Shown: in pieces, positions 1 through 9,259 of the stretch | How the letters are laid out: every line of letters starts with the position of its first letter | Numbering within the stretch: position 1 is the stretch's first letter | NCBI RefSeq assembly: GCF_039521975.1 | Contig: NZ_BAAACZ010000025.1 | Location: 1-20,223 of the forward strand | Reading direction: 5' to 3' | Origin: Alkalibacillus silvisoli | Lineage (GTDB): Bacteria; Bacillota; Bacilli; Bacillales; Alkalibacillaceae | Length of the DNA: 20,223 bases | Notes under the pieces: generated by a model | Database searches by the model: none | What the model was told of the DNA's origin: nothing | What the model saw: the letters and a program-made list of their open reading frames with translations, nothing else | Position numbers and translations under genes: made by a program

Positions 1-336
1 GTCTCACAAGTATGCGTGAATTATACAACAATATTAATAATACTTATGGCTCGGTAGCTAAGCGTAAACGTCAGAGAATAACATCCATGTAGCTTTGCGA
101 GCAAGCAAGCATCAAGAGTAAGCTAAGTCTGTGAGCACAGAGAAGTCTAACAAGTAAGCGTGAATTATACAACAATATTAATAATACTTATGGCTCGGTA
201 GCTAAGCGTAAACGTCAGAGAATAACATCCATGTAGCTTTGCGAGCAAGCAAGCATCAAAGAGTAATCTAAGTCTGTGAGCACAGTGAAGTCTCACAAGT
301 AAGCGTGAATTATACAATAAAATTTAATATTTATAT

Positions 337-348
<12 letters not shown>
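1..348. repeat. Tandem ~145 bp repeat containing the head of tRNA-Phe
   Basis: Units run 1-144, 145-289 and a partial third unit from 290 that continues into the intact tRNA gene. Units 1 and 2 are almost identical: a few substitutions and one single-base insertion. Both contain GGCTCGGTAGCT (48-59 and 192-203), the first 12 bases of the tRNA-Phe at 337, then depart into unrelated sequence. The third unit shares the upstream part and keeps the complete tRNA. The first unit starts at the window edge, so the array probably extends further upstream. No ORF is visible inside. Confidence 0.85.
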
Positions 349-412
<64 letters not shown>

Positions 413-420
413 TTTCATTA

Positions 421-452
421 ACACAGTTAAAGTAAAACTGTGTATTTTTTAT
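421..452 (+). terminator. Rho-independent terminator after tRNA-Phe
   Basis: ACACAGTT (421-428) pairs with AACTGTGT (436-443) and is followed by ATTTTTTAT. It lies nine bases past the tRNA CCA end. Confidence 0.8.
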
Positions 453-545
453 GCTCATTTTTAGCTAGTAAAGTCGAAATATGTAGGCACCTGCACCATG
501 TTTTGCTTATTTATTTCAAAATATTACTAACTTCTATACATTTTG

Positions 546-562
546 ATTACAACTTCGTAACA
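546..562 (-). promoter_or_regulatory. WalR-binding box upstream of the M23 peptidase gene
   Basis: Read on the minus strand the site is TGTTAC-GAAGT-TGTAAT, an exact match to the published WalR consensus TGTWAH-N5-TGTWAH. It lies about 115 bases upstream of the peptidase start and about 33 bases upstream of a possible -35 at 595-600, a position compatible with activation. WalR regulates cell-wall hydrolases in Bacillus and Staphylococcus, and walR itself lies downstream of this peptidase gene. Confidence 0.65.
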
Positions 563-594
563 TAGGTTTATTTCTTATATGTATGTGTGGTAGA

Positions 595-622
595 TTGTTA
601 GATGTGAGTTAAAAAGTATAGG
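595..622 (+). promoter_or_regulatory. Possible SigA promoter for the M23 peptidase gene
   Basis: TTGTTA (595-600) and TATAGG (617-622) are separated by 16 bases. Both hexamers are imperfect, which would fit an activator-dependent promoter under the WalR box just upstream. The assignment rests only on hexamer matches. Confidence 0.35.
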
Positions 623-675
623 AATAATAGACTAAAAAATAGAGATAGAGAGAATAGAATTTGGGGGAAAAGAGA

Positions 676-2256
676 TTGGTTAACTTGAAAAAGTTAATGT
701 CAGATAGCGTTCAAAAGCTAAGTAAACCTTTTAAGGGTTCGCTTACCAAAAAAGTGATCGTGACATCAGTGATTGGTACAGGATTGTTAGTCGGGACTGC
801 ATACGCAGATTCTTCGGATGACCATCTATCAAATATATATCATGTTTATGTAGATAATGAACACATCGGAACTGTTTCAGATGAAGATGAGGTTCAAAGT
901 TTCATAGATGAAAAAGCTGAAGAAGCAAAAGAGACTGAAGGTGAAGATCTAACCTTAGTTCCTTCTCAAGAAATTGAGTTTATTGAAGAGTTTGTTTTTA
1001 CAGCGAATACAGATGTAGATGAGGTTAAGGAAATACTTGAAGAGTCCTTAACATTCGATGCCGCAGCTATAGAGCTTAAAGTAGATGGTGAACATATTGG
1101 TTATGTTCAAGATTTAGATAAAGCTAATCAAGCTGTTAATCAAGTTATTACAGATTATCTACCAGATGGTGTAGATGAAGAAATCACCTTACTAGTAGAA
1201 CAGTTTGATGATGTGGATGTTGATGAGTCTATTGATTTAATCGACCTATTACCACAAAACATGTTCGAAACAGAAGTTATTGAAACGACAGAAGAAGATC
1301 TTGATGAGCTTTTTTATCAGCAAACAATTGAATTAGAAGATGAATCTATAGTATTAGACGTCGGATTTACTGAAAATGTTACATTTTCTGAAGTAGCAGT
1401 TGAATCACATGAATTATTAGAAGTTGATCAACTAGCGAAATTAATTGAGCGTGGAACAGTAACAGAACAAAAACACGAAGTTCAAGATAGTGAAGTGTTA
1501 AGTACTGTGGCACAAGATCACGATTTAAGTACCGATGAATTAATTGATTTAAATCCAGATTTAGAAGACGATAGCATTATAAGAGTTGGCGATGAATTAA
1601 ATGTAACAGGACTAAGTTCGCTAGTAGAAGTGTCTTATACAGAAAAAGTAACTGAAGAACAATCCATTGATTATGATACGGTTACTGAACAGACTGACTC
1701 TTTATATAAAGGTGAATCTGAGGTTTCTCAATCAGGTTCTGAAGGTTCTAAAGAAGTAACTTATGAAATTTCGATGCATAACGGTGAAGAAATTGAACGT
1801 AATAAGATTGAAGAAGAAGTTACTGAGGAACCACGTGATGAAATCATTAAAGAAGGAACTAAAGAAATTTCTTCTCGAGGCTCGGGTGACTTTAGTTGGC
1901 CAGCAGTAGGAGGTACAGTTACAAGTACTTATGGCCCTAGATGGGGGTCACATCATAATGGAATTGATATTGCGGGTGTAAGTAATCGTTCGATCTTAGC
2001 TGCTGATAATGGGGTTGTTGTTGAAGCTGGTTACCATTCAGGTGGTCATGGAAATAGAGTTATTATTGATCACAATAATGGTTATCGAACATTATATGCT
2101 CATTTATCATCTATTGATGTCAATGTTGGACAAACTGTCAAGCAAGGTGAGACACTTGGACAAATGGGATCTACAGGTAACTCTACTGGCGTACATTTAC
2201 ACTTTGAAGTTGAAAGAAATGGATCTACAGTTGACCCAGGTCCATACATTCGTTAA
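676..2256 (+). CDS. Cell-wall metallopeptidase with LysM, G5 and M23 domains
   Basis: This is probably a peptidoglycan endopeptidase acting outside the membrane. From a TTG start at 676 (526 aa) it has a hydrophobic N-terminal segment (~26-44) ending in an AYA-type signal peptidase site. A long, highly acidic region follows, then a LysM module (~264-312), a G5 domain (~316-396) and a C-terminal M23/LytM domain (~408-521). The M23 zinc residues are visible: HxxxD at H427/D431 and HLH at 507-509, with YAH at 476. A TTG at 661 is also in frame, but the purine-rich ribosome-binding site GGGGGA lies at 663-668, inside any ORF starting there and 7 bases before TTG676, so 676 (or 685) is preferred. 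It precedes walR, ends in its own terminator and carries an upstream WalR box, so it is likely a WalRK regulon member. Confidence 0.88.
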   Translation: MVNLKKLMSDSVQKLSKPFKGSLTKKVIVTSVIGTGLLVGTAYADSSDDHLSNIYHVYVDNEHIGTVSDEDEVQSFIDEKAEEAKETEGEDLTLVPSQEIEFIEEFVFTANTDVDEVKEILEESLTFDAAAIELKVDGEHIGYVQDLDKANQAVNQVITDYLPDGVDEEITLLVEQFDDVDVDESIDLIDLLPQNMFETEVIETTEEDLDELFYQQTIELEDESIVLDVGFTENVTFSEVAVESHELLEVDQLAKLIERGTVTEQKHEVQDSEVLSTVAQDHDLSTDELIDLNPDLEDDSIIRVGDELNVTGLSSLVEVSYTEKVTEEQSIDYDTVTEQTDSLYKGESEVSQSGSEGSKEVTYEISMHNGEEIERNKIEEEVTEEPRDEIIKEGTKEISSRGSGDFSWPAVGGTVTSTYGPRWGSHHNGIDIAGVSNRSILAADNGVVVEAGYHSGGHGNRVIIDHNNGYRTLYAHLSSIDVNVGQTVKQGETLGQMGSTGNSTGVHLHFEVERNGSTVDPGPYIR

Positions 2257-2264
2257 TAAATATC

Positions 2265-2296
2265 AAACCTCTAGCTTTAGCTAGAGGTTTTGTTAT
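2265..2296 (+). terminator. Terminator after the M23 peptidase gene
   Basis: AAACCTCTAGC (2265-2275) pairs perfectly with GCTAGAGGTTT (2280-2290) around a 4-base loop and is followed by a short T-rich run. It separates the peptidase transcript from the wal operon. Confidence 0.85.
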
Positions 2297-2392
2297 ACAA
2301 ATGAAAGGAAAATGGCTAAAAAAGTAGGGAAAAATTGTTTGCTTCTCGAACATTATATTAAGCCTCTATAAAGTTGTCTATGATAAGACATT

Positions 2393-2420
2393 TTGCTTAA
2401 GTTAAGATAAAATATAAATA
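2393..2420 (+). promoter_or_regulatory. Possible promoter of the wal operon
   Basis: TTGCTT (2393-2398) and TAAATA (2415-2420), 16 bases apart, lie in the gap between the terminator at 2265-2296 and walR. An overlapping TATAAA at 2413 is an alternative -10. A promoter is expected in this gap, but the exact hexamers are uncertain. Confidence 0.35.
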
Positions 2421-2447
2421 AGACAAATGTAAGGATGGTGTCAGTCA

Positions 2448-3152
2448 ATGAAATATACAATTTTAGTCGTTGATGATGAAGAACCAATTGCAGATATATT
2501 AAAATTTAATCTTGAAAAAGAAGGTTATGACGTCATATGTGCTTATGATGGTAATGAAGCAATAAAACTAACGAAACAAGAAGAACCAGACTTAATATTA
2601 TTAGATATTATGCTTCCTGAGAAAGATGGTATGGAAGTCTGTCGTGAAATACGTAAAGATTACCAAATCCCGATCATTATGTTAACTGCGAAAGATTCTG
2701 AAATAGATAAAGTTCTTGGCTTAGAGCTAGGAGCTGATGATTATGTGACCAAACCGTTTAGTAATCGAGAGTTAGTAGCACGAGTTAAAGCGAATCTAAG
2801 ACGCCGCGGAACAGAAGAACAAGAACACCCTACATCTATTCCTAATTTGAAAATTGGTGGATTAGAAATTAACCGTGAAAACTATTCCGTTACAAGAAAT
2901 GGTGAACCAGTTGATCTAACTCACCGTGAATTTGAATTGCTACTATACTTGGCTAAACATATGGAACAAGTTATGACAAGAGAGCACTTGTTAGAAACAG
3001 TTTGGGGTTATGATTATTACGGTGATGTTCGCACAGTGGACGTTACTGTACGAAGGTTAAGAGAAAAGATTGAAGAAAACCCAAGTAACCCGAATTGGAT
3101 TGTCACACGAAGAGGAGTCGGCTATTACTTAAGAAACCCAGAGCAGGAGTAG
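2448..3152 (+). CDS. walR: Essential cell-wall response regulator WalR (YycF)
   Basis: OmpR/PhoB-family response regulator of 234 aa that controls autolysin and cell-wall genes once phosphorylated by WalK. The receiver domain (1-~120) has the acidic pair D9/D10, phosphoacceptor D53 in LLDIMLP, T80 and K102 in TKPF. T101 matches the residue phosphorylated by the PrkC/Stk1 kinase in B. subtilis and S. aureus WalR. The C-terminal winged helix (~130-232) shows the usual LTHREFELL and VRRLREKIE helices and ends in the GVGYYLR wing. The start is an ATG with AAGGATGGTG seven bases upstream. It opens the operon, five bases before walK. Length and sequence are typical of the family. Confidence 0.98.
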   Translation: MKYTILVVDDEEPIADILKFNLEKEGYDVICAYDGNEAIKLTKQEEPDLILLDIMLPEKDGMEVCREIRKDYQIPIIMLTAKDSEIDKVLGLELGADDYVTKPFSNRELVARVKANLRRRGTEEQEHPTSIPNLKIGGLEINRENYSVTRNGEPVDLTHREFELLLYLAKHMEQVMTREHLLETVWGYDYYGDVRTVDVTVRRLREKIEENPSNPNWIVTRRGVGYYLRNPEQE

Positions 3153-3157
3153 ATTAA

Positions 3158-4987
3158 ATGAGCAGGCTGAAAAGCTTTATAAAATCGATTCAGCTAAAGT
3201 TTATTATCATTTATATTTTGTTATTACTAATTGCTATTCAAGTAATTGGTGCTTATTTTGCTAGGCAATTAGAAACACAACTATTAGAGAACTTTACAGA
3301 GTCGATTAGCGAACGTGTGGAATTATTAAATTATAACCTTGAACAAGCTTTATCTGAAGAACGTGATGAAGATTCACCAACGATCGAACAAGACGTCCGC
3401 TCTATTATCTTTGACTTGGATTCTGATGATATTACAGAAATTCAAGTCATCGATCATAATAATCGTGTTTTAGGAACAACGAATCAATTCGATCGAGTCA
3501 ATATTGGGAATCGTACGACTGAGCCGAGAATTCAGCGTGCTTTATCAGCAGGTAATCGTGAGGAGAACGTTGTTTATAACCCACAAAATGGCCATAGAAC
3601 GTTAGTGATCTCTACACCAGTTGAGAGTGAAGGCGATATTATAGGCGCCCTTTCTTTAGAAGCATCAATGGAAGGGGTTTATACGCAATTAAATGATATT
3701 AACCGTATATTCGCAAACGGAACAGTACTAGCTATTACAGTATCTGCTTTACTTGGAATATTAGTTGCAAGAACGATTACTAGACCTATTACAGAAATGC
3801 GTAAACAAGCAAAGGTGATGGCAACAGGAGACTACTCTAATAAGGTAAATGTTTATGGTGAAGATGAGATTGGACAACTAGCTATAAGCTTTAACGACTT
3901 AAATGATCAATTGCAATTGGCTCAAGCAACAACTGAAGGTGAACGTCGCAAGTTAAGTTCAGTATTATCGAATATGACAGATGGTGTGATTGCAACAGAT
4001 GATTATGGCGATATTATTTTGATGAATGAGCCGGCAGCCAATTTAATCGGAAAAAATTATATAGAAGTTCAAGGTCAACCATTAATAGATGTTTTAGGTC
4101 TACATACGCATGTGAATAGTTTAGAAGAAATTAAGGAAATTGGTAGTACTATCATTGATTATACTGAAGATGATCATGAGCTACTTCTTAAAGCTAACTT
4201 TTCTGCAATCCAGGATGAAGCAGAAGAAATGAACGGCTTTCTTACCGTGATTAGTGACGTTACTGAAGAAGAACGTGTTGAAAGGGAACGTCGTGAGTTT
4301 GTTGCTAATGTGTCACATGAATTACGAACACCACTTACAACCATGAGAAGTTACTTAGAAGCATTAACAGAAGGTACGACTTGGAAAGACGAGACGATTG
4401 CTCCTAAGTTTTTAAATGTCGTTCAAAATGAATCAGAAAGAATGATTCGACTCGTTAATGACCTTTTACAATTATCTAAAATGGATAATAAAGACTATTT
4501 ATTACAAAAAGAGCGAGTGGAATATATCGAGTATATTGACCAAATTATAGATCGTTTCTCGTTAAATTTAAAAGAAGGTTTATCCCTAAAACGTGTACTA
4601 CCCAAAGACCGTTGCTATGTATGGATGGATTCAGATAAATTAACACAAGTACTAGATAATATTATCTCAAATGCTATTAAGTATTCACCTGAAGGTGGGG
4701 AAATTAATGTGACGGTTAATATAGAACGGCATCATATATTAACTAAGGTTTCAGATGAAGGAGTAGGGATCCCTCAAGAAAACTTAGAAAAGGTTTTTGA
4801 TCGCTTCTACCGAGTTGACAAAGCTAGAACAAGACAACTAGGTGGGACTGGATTAGGTTTAGCGATTGCAAAAGAATTAATTGAAGCCCATGACGGTAAG
4901 ATTTGGGCAGAAAGTCGAGAAGGTAAAGGGACCACAATCTCGTTTAGCTTGCCTTTGATGCGTAAGAAACGGGGGCGATCATCATGA
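3158..4987 (+). CDS. walK: Essential sensor histidine kinase WalK (YycG)
   Basis: Membrane histidine kinase of 609 aa, partner of WalR. Order of parts: TM1 (~13-33), an extracellular Cache-like sensor domain (~35-180), TM2 (~184-204), HAMP (~204-256), PAS (~262-372), the HisKA helix with phosphorylated H387 in FVANVSHELRTP, and an HATPase domain with N box (DNIISNAIKYSPEG, ~500-513), G1 box DEGVGIP (533-539) and G2 box GGTGLGL (562-568). Compared with S. aureus WalK, the two His ligands of the PAS zinc site appear to be Asn272 (in SNMTDG) and Ser366 (in ISDVTE), so metal sensing is probably absent. The stop overlaps the walH start by four bases (ATGA), suggesting translational coupling. Confidence 0.97.
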   Translation: MSRLKSFIKSIQLKFIIIYILLLLIAIQVIGAYFARQLETQLLENFTESISERVELLNYNLEQALSEERDEDSPTIEQDVRSIIFDLDSDDITEIQVIDHNNRVLGTTNQFDRVNIGNRTTEPRIQRALSAGNREENVVYNPQNGHRTLVISTPVESEGDIIGALSLEASMEGVYTQLNDINRIFANGTVLAITVSALLGILVARTITRPITEMRKQAKVMATGDYSNKVNVYGEDEIGQLAISFNDLNDQLQLAQATTEGERRKLSSVLSNMTDGVIATDDYGDIILMNEPAANLIGKNYIEVQGQPLIDVLGLHTHVNSLEEIKEIGSTIIDYTEDDHELLLKANFSAIQDEAEEMNGFLTVISDVTEEERVERERREFVANVSHELRTPLTTMRSYLEALTEGTTWKDETIAPKFLNVVQNESERMIRLVNDLLQLSKMDNKDYLLQKERVEYIEYIDQIIDRFSLNLKEGLSLKRVLPKDRCYVWMDSDKLTQVLDNIISNAIKYSPEGGEINVTVNIERHHILTKVSDEGVGIPQENLEKVFDRFYRVDKARTRQLGGTGLGLAIAKELIEAHDGKIWAESREGKGTTISFSLPLMRKKRGRSS

Positions 4988-6330
4988 ATAAAGAAACGAT
5001 AAAAAGTGTTATCCTAATCGCTTTAGTCTGTTCAAGCTTATTTTTAACTCTAGCTCTTTGGACCTATCAGCCTGAATATGAAGAATTAGATCAGACCACT
5101 TATCTAGAGGAAACAGAGTTAGATGGTGAACAACGGAACTTTGGCCATGTTGTTCACCCAAAACAAATCGTATTTAATGATTCAAGGCAATATTCGAAGT
5201 TACCTACAAAAGAATTGGAAATGGATTTATTTGCTGAAATAACAGAGTGGGACTTTTCAAACATTGATGAACGTCCTTCTAGTGGTTCTTGGGGAGTTTG
5301 GTCACCGAATATGGAATTAGTGTTCCAAGAGGAGATTCCAATGGTGTTGATTGATCAAATCTTTCAAATTGATGAGTTCAATTACGAATGGAATCCCAAT
5401 CGTACTTTTAATCGCGTCTTCTTTCAATTAACACAAGGTTCAGAGGAAAGAATTCAAGTTAGTTTCACCTCAGATGGTGAAGAAGAAGTTCTGAACGGAG
5501 TAATTGAGTCGGTTAGTGCTTATGAATATATTGAAGAGTTCTTTAACCGTGCTGATGTGATTACTCTAGATCGAGTCGATTTAGAGACCAATGAAGATCA
5601 AAGTTATATTTATTTAACTAATGAACAAGTGGAAGTACCAGAACAAACAGTGTTTACTGAAGACCTTAATGAACAGCCTTTAATTAATGTTCTATTTAGT
5701 AACCCAGCATTAGTTCGTCAACAAAATGCTGAAAGTCAGCATGAGGAGTATTATACAGATGGAACAAGGCTTTTAACCCTTGTTGATGTTTTTAACTCGA
5801 ATCAATTTTTAACTTATAATAAGCCGTCTACTTTAGAGCCGTTAGAGCCAACGAGTCGCCGTGAATTGATGTTAAGAAGTCTCGAATATACGAATGATCA
5901 TCATGGTTGGACGGATGATTACCGCTTAGATACTCTCGATCGGGATAATAGTACGATTAATTATAGAATTCATTATAAAGGAATTCCTGTATTTGATTCA
6001 GATGATTTTATGACGATGGTGCAAGTGTGGGGACAACAAGAGTTACAATCGTTATCAAGGCCATTATTCAAAATCACAGACCCACTTCCTGAAGGAGAAC
6101 GAGTTGAATTACAATCAGGAGTGTCAGTATATAACTATTTAGTAAATAGCTCAGATGAACTCTCCATGTCGTTAATAGAAGATATAAAAATCGGCTATGA
6201 AGTGGTAGAAGACCAAGGTGTTTCAAATACTGTCACCTTTTTAGAACCAACGTGGTTTGTGAAATACGTAGGTACTTGGCGTCCTTTAAGTTATTTTGAA
6301 GACCGCGTTGCCTTCAAGGAGGATGGTTAA
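4984..6330 (+). CDS. walH: WalRK regulatory membrane protein WalH (YycH)
   Basis: 448-aa bitopic protein: a short cytoplasmic tail, one transmembrane helix (~8-28, VILIALVCSSLFLTLALW) and a large extracytoplasmic domain. In B. subtilis YycH and YycI bind WalK through their membrane helices and restrain its activity; in S. aureus they have been reported as activators. Identification rests on position between walK and walI, the size, the N-anchored topology and the start sequence. The ATG overlaps the walK stop, and a GGGGGCG ribosome-binding stretch lies within the walK end. The extracytoplasmic domain is strongly acidic, as elsewhere in this operon. Confidence 0.93.
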   Translation: MNKETIKSVILIALVCSSLFLTLALWTYQPEYEELDQTTYLEETELDGEQRNFGHVVHPKQIVFNDSRQYSKLPTKELEMDLFAEITEWDFSNIDERPSSGSWGVWSPNMELVFQEEIPMVLIDQIFQIDEFNYEWNPNRTFNRVFFQLTQGSEERIQVSFTSDGEEEVLNGVIESVSAYEYIEEFFNRADVITLDRVDLETNEDQSYIYLTNEQVEVPEQTVFTEDLNEQPLINVLFSNPALVRQQNAESQHEEYYTDGTRLLTLVDVFNSNQFLTYNKPSTLEPLEPTSRRELMLRSLEYTNDHHGWTDDYRLDTLDRDNSTINYRIHYKGIPVFDSDDFMTMVQVWGQQELQSLSRPLFKITDPLPEGERVELQSGVSVYNYLVNSSDELSMSLIEDIKIGYEVVEDQGVSNTVTFLEPTWFVKYVGTWRPLSYFEDRVAFKEDG

Positions 6331-6331
6331 G

Positions 6332-7153
6332 ATGCAGTGGGGACAAATAAAGACACTGTTCATCATTAGTTTTCTCATATTAAATGTGTTTTTAGCACAA
6401 CAATTTTTAGAGAAAATTAGCGAAACTAATCTTGAAATGTTGGCGCAAACGAGTTTCGAAGACCAATTAGAAGCACAAGAAATAGAAATTGGTGATTTAC
6501 CAGAACGCGGAGAAAGGGAAGTTTACATTTCATCTTCTACGTATGAGTTTAATGATGATGATATAGAAGAGTTAGAAGAGTCCTTTGATCACCAACAAAT
6601 AAATTTACTAAACGATGACACTATTATAGGTGTTTTTGATGAACCTATTGAAATTAACGATGAGTACGAAGGGTTACTAGGTAATATTTATCAAGGTGAT
6701 CAATATGAGCTTTGGGGTGAGTATGGTGATGAATTGCTCTTGTTTTTCCAAGTACAAAATGACCGTCAAATCTTCTTTAACAACTCTGGGTTATTAGCTG
6801 TTAAGCTGAATGAAGATGGTGAAGCGGTTTACTATGGGCAAAGGCTTCTTGATGAGCCAATTGTTCAAAGTGAAGAGCAAACTGTGCTAGATCCAATAAA
6901 TGCGATTGAAGTATTATACTCTAATGTGTTACAAAGCCAAGATGAAGTTACAGCTATGAGCTTAGGCTATCATACGTTAGTAGAAGAAGGACGACAAATC
7001 TTTACACCAACTTGGAAAATTACGATTAATGATGAGGATAGTTATTTTGTTAATGCGATTGAAGGGCAGTTAATTCCAAACGAGGAAGAGGAATTTGTCC
7101 AAGCAATCTCTCGTATTTTAGATTATCAAGTTGAGGAATTGTTTTTGGAGTGA
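6332..7153 (+). CDS. walI: WalRK regulatory membrane protein WalI (YycI)
   Basis: 273-aa single-pass membrane protein. From ATG 6332 it starts MQWGQIKTLFIISFLILNVF, the usual YycI opening with a transmembrane helix (~6-24) and a secreted acidic domain that folds like the second half of YycH in known structures. In-frame ATGs at 6296 and 6323 are rejected: the first lies deep in walH, and the second directly abuts the ribosome-binding site AAGGAGG (6316-6322), which is 9 bases from 6332. Only one base separates it from the walH stop. It acts with WalH on WalK. Confidence 0.93.
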   Translation: MQWGQIKTLFIISFLILNVFLAQQFLEKISETNLEMLAQTSFEDQLEAQEIEIGDLPERGEREVYISSSTYEFNDDDIEELEESFDHQQINLLNDDTIIGVFDEPIEINDEYEGLLGNIYQGDQYELWGEYGDELLLFFQVQNDRQIFFNNSGLLAVKLNEDGEAVYYGQRLLDEPIVQSEEQTVLDPINAIEVLYSNVLQSQDEVTAMSLGYHTLVEEGRQIFTPTWKITINDEDSYFVNAIEGQLIPNEEEEFVQAISRILDYQVEELFLE

Positions 7154-7159
7154 GAATGA

Positions 7160-7954
7160 ATGAGTTTACATTTTAGTGTACTAGCATCAAGCAGTTCGGG
7201 TAATGCTTTTTATATAGGGACTAATAATACGAAATTGTTAGTAGACGCTGGCTTAAGTGGTAAAAGAATCGAAAGCCTGTTACAAGAAGTGGATGTTTCC
7301 CCACATGACCTAGGTGGAATATTAGTGACACATGAACACAGTGACCACATAAAAGGATTAGGCATTATGGCAAGAAGGTATCAAATTCCGATTTATGCCA
7401 ATGCGAAAACGTGGCAAGCTATGGAGAACGCAATTGGTAAAATACCAACAGATCAAAAGTTTGAATTTGAAATAGAAACAGTAAAGAGTTTCTCTGGACT
7501 TGATATTGAAAGCTTTGGTGTATCCCATGATGCTTTAGAGCCAATGTTTTATGTGTTTCATTATGAAGGAAAGAAAGTTGCGATGTTAACAGATACAGGC
7601 TATGTGTCTGAGCGTATGAAAAAGACAATTGAAAATGCTGATGCTTTATTGTTTGAAACTAATCATGATGTGGGTATGTTACAAATGGGGAAATATCCAT
7701 GGAATGTAAAGCGTAGAATATTAAGTGATTTAGGGCATGTTTCAAATGATGACGCTGCTTTAGCTATGATGGATGTCATTGGTGATCAAACTAAAAAAAT
7801 ATATTTAGGTCATTTAAGCCAAGATAACAATATGGTTGATTTAGCTCAAATGAGTGTAGAGCAGAAACTGAAGGAAAATGGATTTCCTGTAGGAGAGGCT
7901 TTGCAGTTAGAAAGTACAAGCCCTGTAAAGCCGACACCTATTTTACATCTTTAA
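7160..7954 (+). CDS. walJ: Metallo-beta-lactamase-fold protein WalJ (YycJ)
   Basis: 264-aa cytoplasmic MBL-fold hydrolase with no signal peptide. The HxHxDH zinc motif is H58/H60/D62/H63 in VTHEHSDHIKGL, and further ligands are probably D145 (TDTG), H169 and H218 (YLGHLSQDNN). The family is a 5'-to-3' exonuclease-like phosphodiesterase, and in Gram-positives WalJ has been linked to coordinating DNA replication or repair with cell-wall work. It is not an antibiotic-resistance enzyme. It follows walI by six bases and is followed by the HtrA protease after 27 bases. Confidence 0.95.
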   Translation: MSLHFSVLASSSSGNAFYIGTNNTKLLVDAGLSGKRIESLLQEVDVSPHDLGGILVTHEHSDHIKGLGIMARRYQIPIYANAKTWQAMENAIGKIPTDQKFEFEIETVKSFSGLDIESFGVSHDALEPMFYVFHYEGKKVAMLTDTGYVSERMKKTIENADALLFETNHDVGMLQMGKYPWNVKRRILSDLGHVSNDDAALAMMDVIGDQTKKIYLGHLSQDNNMVDLAQMSVEQKLKENGFPVGEALQLESTSPVKPTPILHL

Positions 7955-7981
7955 AGATTAAGAATGAGTGAGGTGTTCTAA

Positions 7982-9199
7982 ATGGGTTATTATGATGACC
8001 ATATGAAGCCAAAAAAATCAAAAAAAAGTAGACCTTGGTTTGTAGCGATTGTTGGGGCGATTATAGGTTCAGCGATCATGCTTTTTGCATTATCCATTTT
8101 CTCTGACACAGATGTCCTATCTAATAATACAAATCAAAATGCAGGCACTGTAGATGAAAATGAAAACGATGAAGCAACTGGTGAACAGCGAAATATAGAA
8201 GTAGATGTTCAATCACAAACGACAGAAATTGTGGATGACGTTTCAGATGCTGTTGTTGGAGTAGTTAACATTCAAGATCAAAACATATTTGGTCAACAAA
8301 TGGAACAAGACCCAGATAATGCACCGACAGGATCAGGCGTCGTCTATAAACATACAGATGGAATGGCCTATATTGTAACGAACTATCATGTTATTGAAGG
8401 TGCTGATCAAGTCGAAGTCGTTTTCTCAGAAGAAGAACAAATCGAAGCAGAAGTAATTGGTGGAGACATGTATTCAGACTTAGCTGTCCTTAGAGTAGAG
8501 GATACGTTTGTAGATCAAGTGATTGAGCTTGGTCAATCTGAAACGATAAACGTAGGTGAGCCTGTTTTAGCCATTGGTAACCCATTAGGCCTACAATTTG
8601 CAGGCTCTGTTACACAAGGGATTATTAGCGGTAAAGATCGATTAATTCCAATTGACTTTACCCAAAATGGTATAATTGATTGGCAAATGGAAGTTATCCA
8701 GACCGATGCAGCCATTAACCCAGGTAACTCTGGTGGTGCCCTTGTGAATATGGAAGGAGAGCTAATCGGAATTAACTCGATGAAAATCGCATCGCCTCAG
8801 CTAGAAGGGCTAGGATTCGCAATTCCAATCGATATGGCAAGTCCGATCATGGAAGAACTAGAACAACAAGGTGCTGTAACCCGTTCTTACTTAGGCATTT
8901 CTCCGTATTCATTATCAGATGTTGCACAATACCACTTACAAAACACATTAAACTTACCAAGTGATGTAGACAGTGGTGTATTAGTAGCTTCTGTTGAAAC
9001 AGTATCTCCAGCAGACCAAGCAGGATTAGAACAATATGATGTGGTCATAGAGATGAACGGAGAAGAAATCGATAACGTCTATGAATTGAGACAGTATTTA
9101 TATAATGAAACCAATCCAGGTGATGAACTCGAATTAACATTTTATCGAAATGGAGAGTTGCATGAAACAACTCTAACCTTAACATCACAAGAGTTCTAA
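7982..9199 (+). CDS. htrA: HtrA/DegP-type membrane serine protease (YycK/YyxA)
   Basis: 405-aa membrane-anchored quality-control protease. A lysine-rich cytoplasmic start leads into one transmembrane helix (~20-40), an acidic low-complexity linker (~45-85), a trypsin-like domain (~85-290) and one C-terminal PDZ domain (~300-398). The catalytic triad is visible: H136 in TNYHVIEG, D166 in YSDLAVL and S250 in NPGNSGGAL. One PDZ domain and an N-terminal anchor are typical of Gram-positive HtrA. It is the last gene of the wal operon, as in Bacillus (yyxA, also called htrC), and is followed at once by a strong terminator. Confidence 0.95.
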   Translation: MGYYDDHMKPKKSKKSRPWFVAIVGAIIGSAIMLFALSIFSDTDVLSNNTNQNAGTVDENENDEATGEQRNIEVDVQSQTTEIVDDVSDAVVGVVNIQDQNIFGQQMEQDPDNAPTGSGVVYKHTDGMAYIVTNYHVIEGADQVEVVFSEEEQIEAEVIGGDMYSDLAVLRVEDTFVDQVIELGQSETINVGEPVLAIGNPLGLQFAGSVTQGIISGKDRLIPIDFTQNGIIDWQMEVIQTDAAINPGNSGGALVNMEGELIGINSMKIASPQLEGLGFAIPIDMASPIMEELEQQGAVTRSYLGISPYSLSDVAQYHLQNTLNLPSDVDSGVLVASVETVSPADQAGLEQYDVVIEMNGEEIDNVYELRQYLYNETNPGDELELTFYRNGELHETTLTLTSQEF

Positions 9200-9207
9200 C
9201 TGGAATT

Positions 9208-9242
9208 AAGACTTACTCACACTGTGGGTAAGTCTTTTTTAA
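9208..9242 (+). terminator. Terminator of the wal operon
   Basis: AAGACTTACTCAC (9208-9220) pairs with GTGGGTAAGTCTT (9224-9236), 13 bp with one wobble, followed by a T run. It ends the walR-htrA transcript. Confidence 0.9.
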
Positions 9243-9259
9243 TGTTCGGGAACAGGGAG

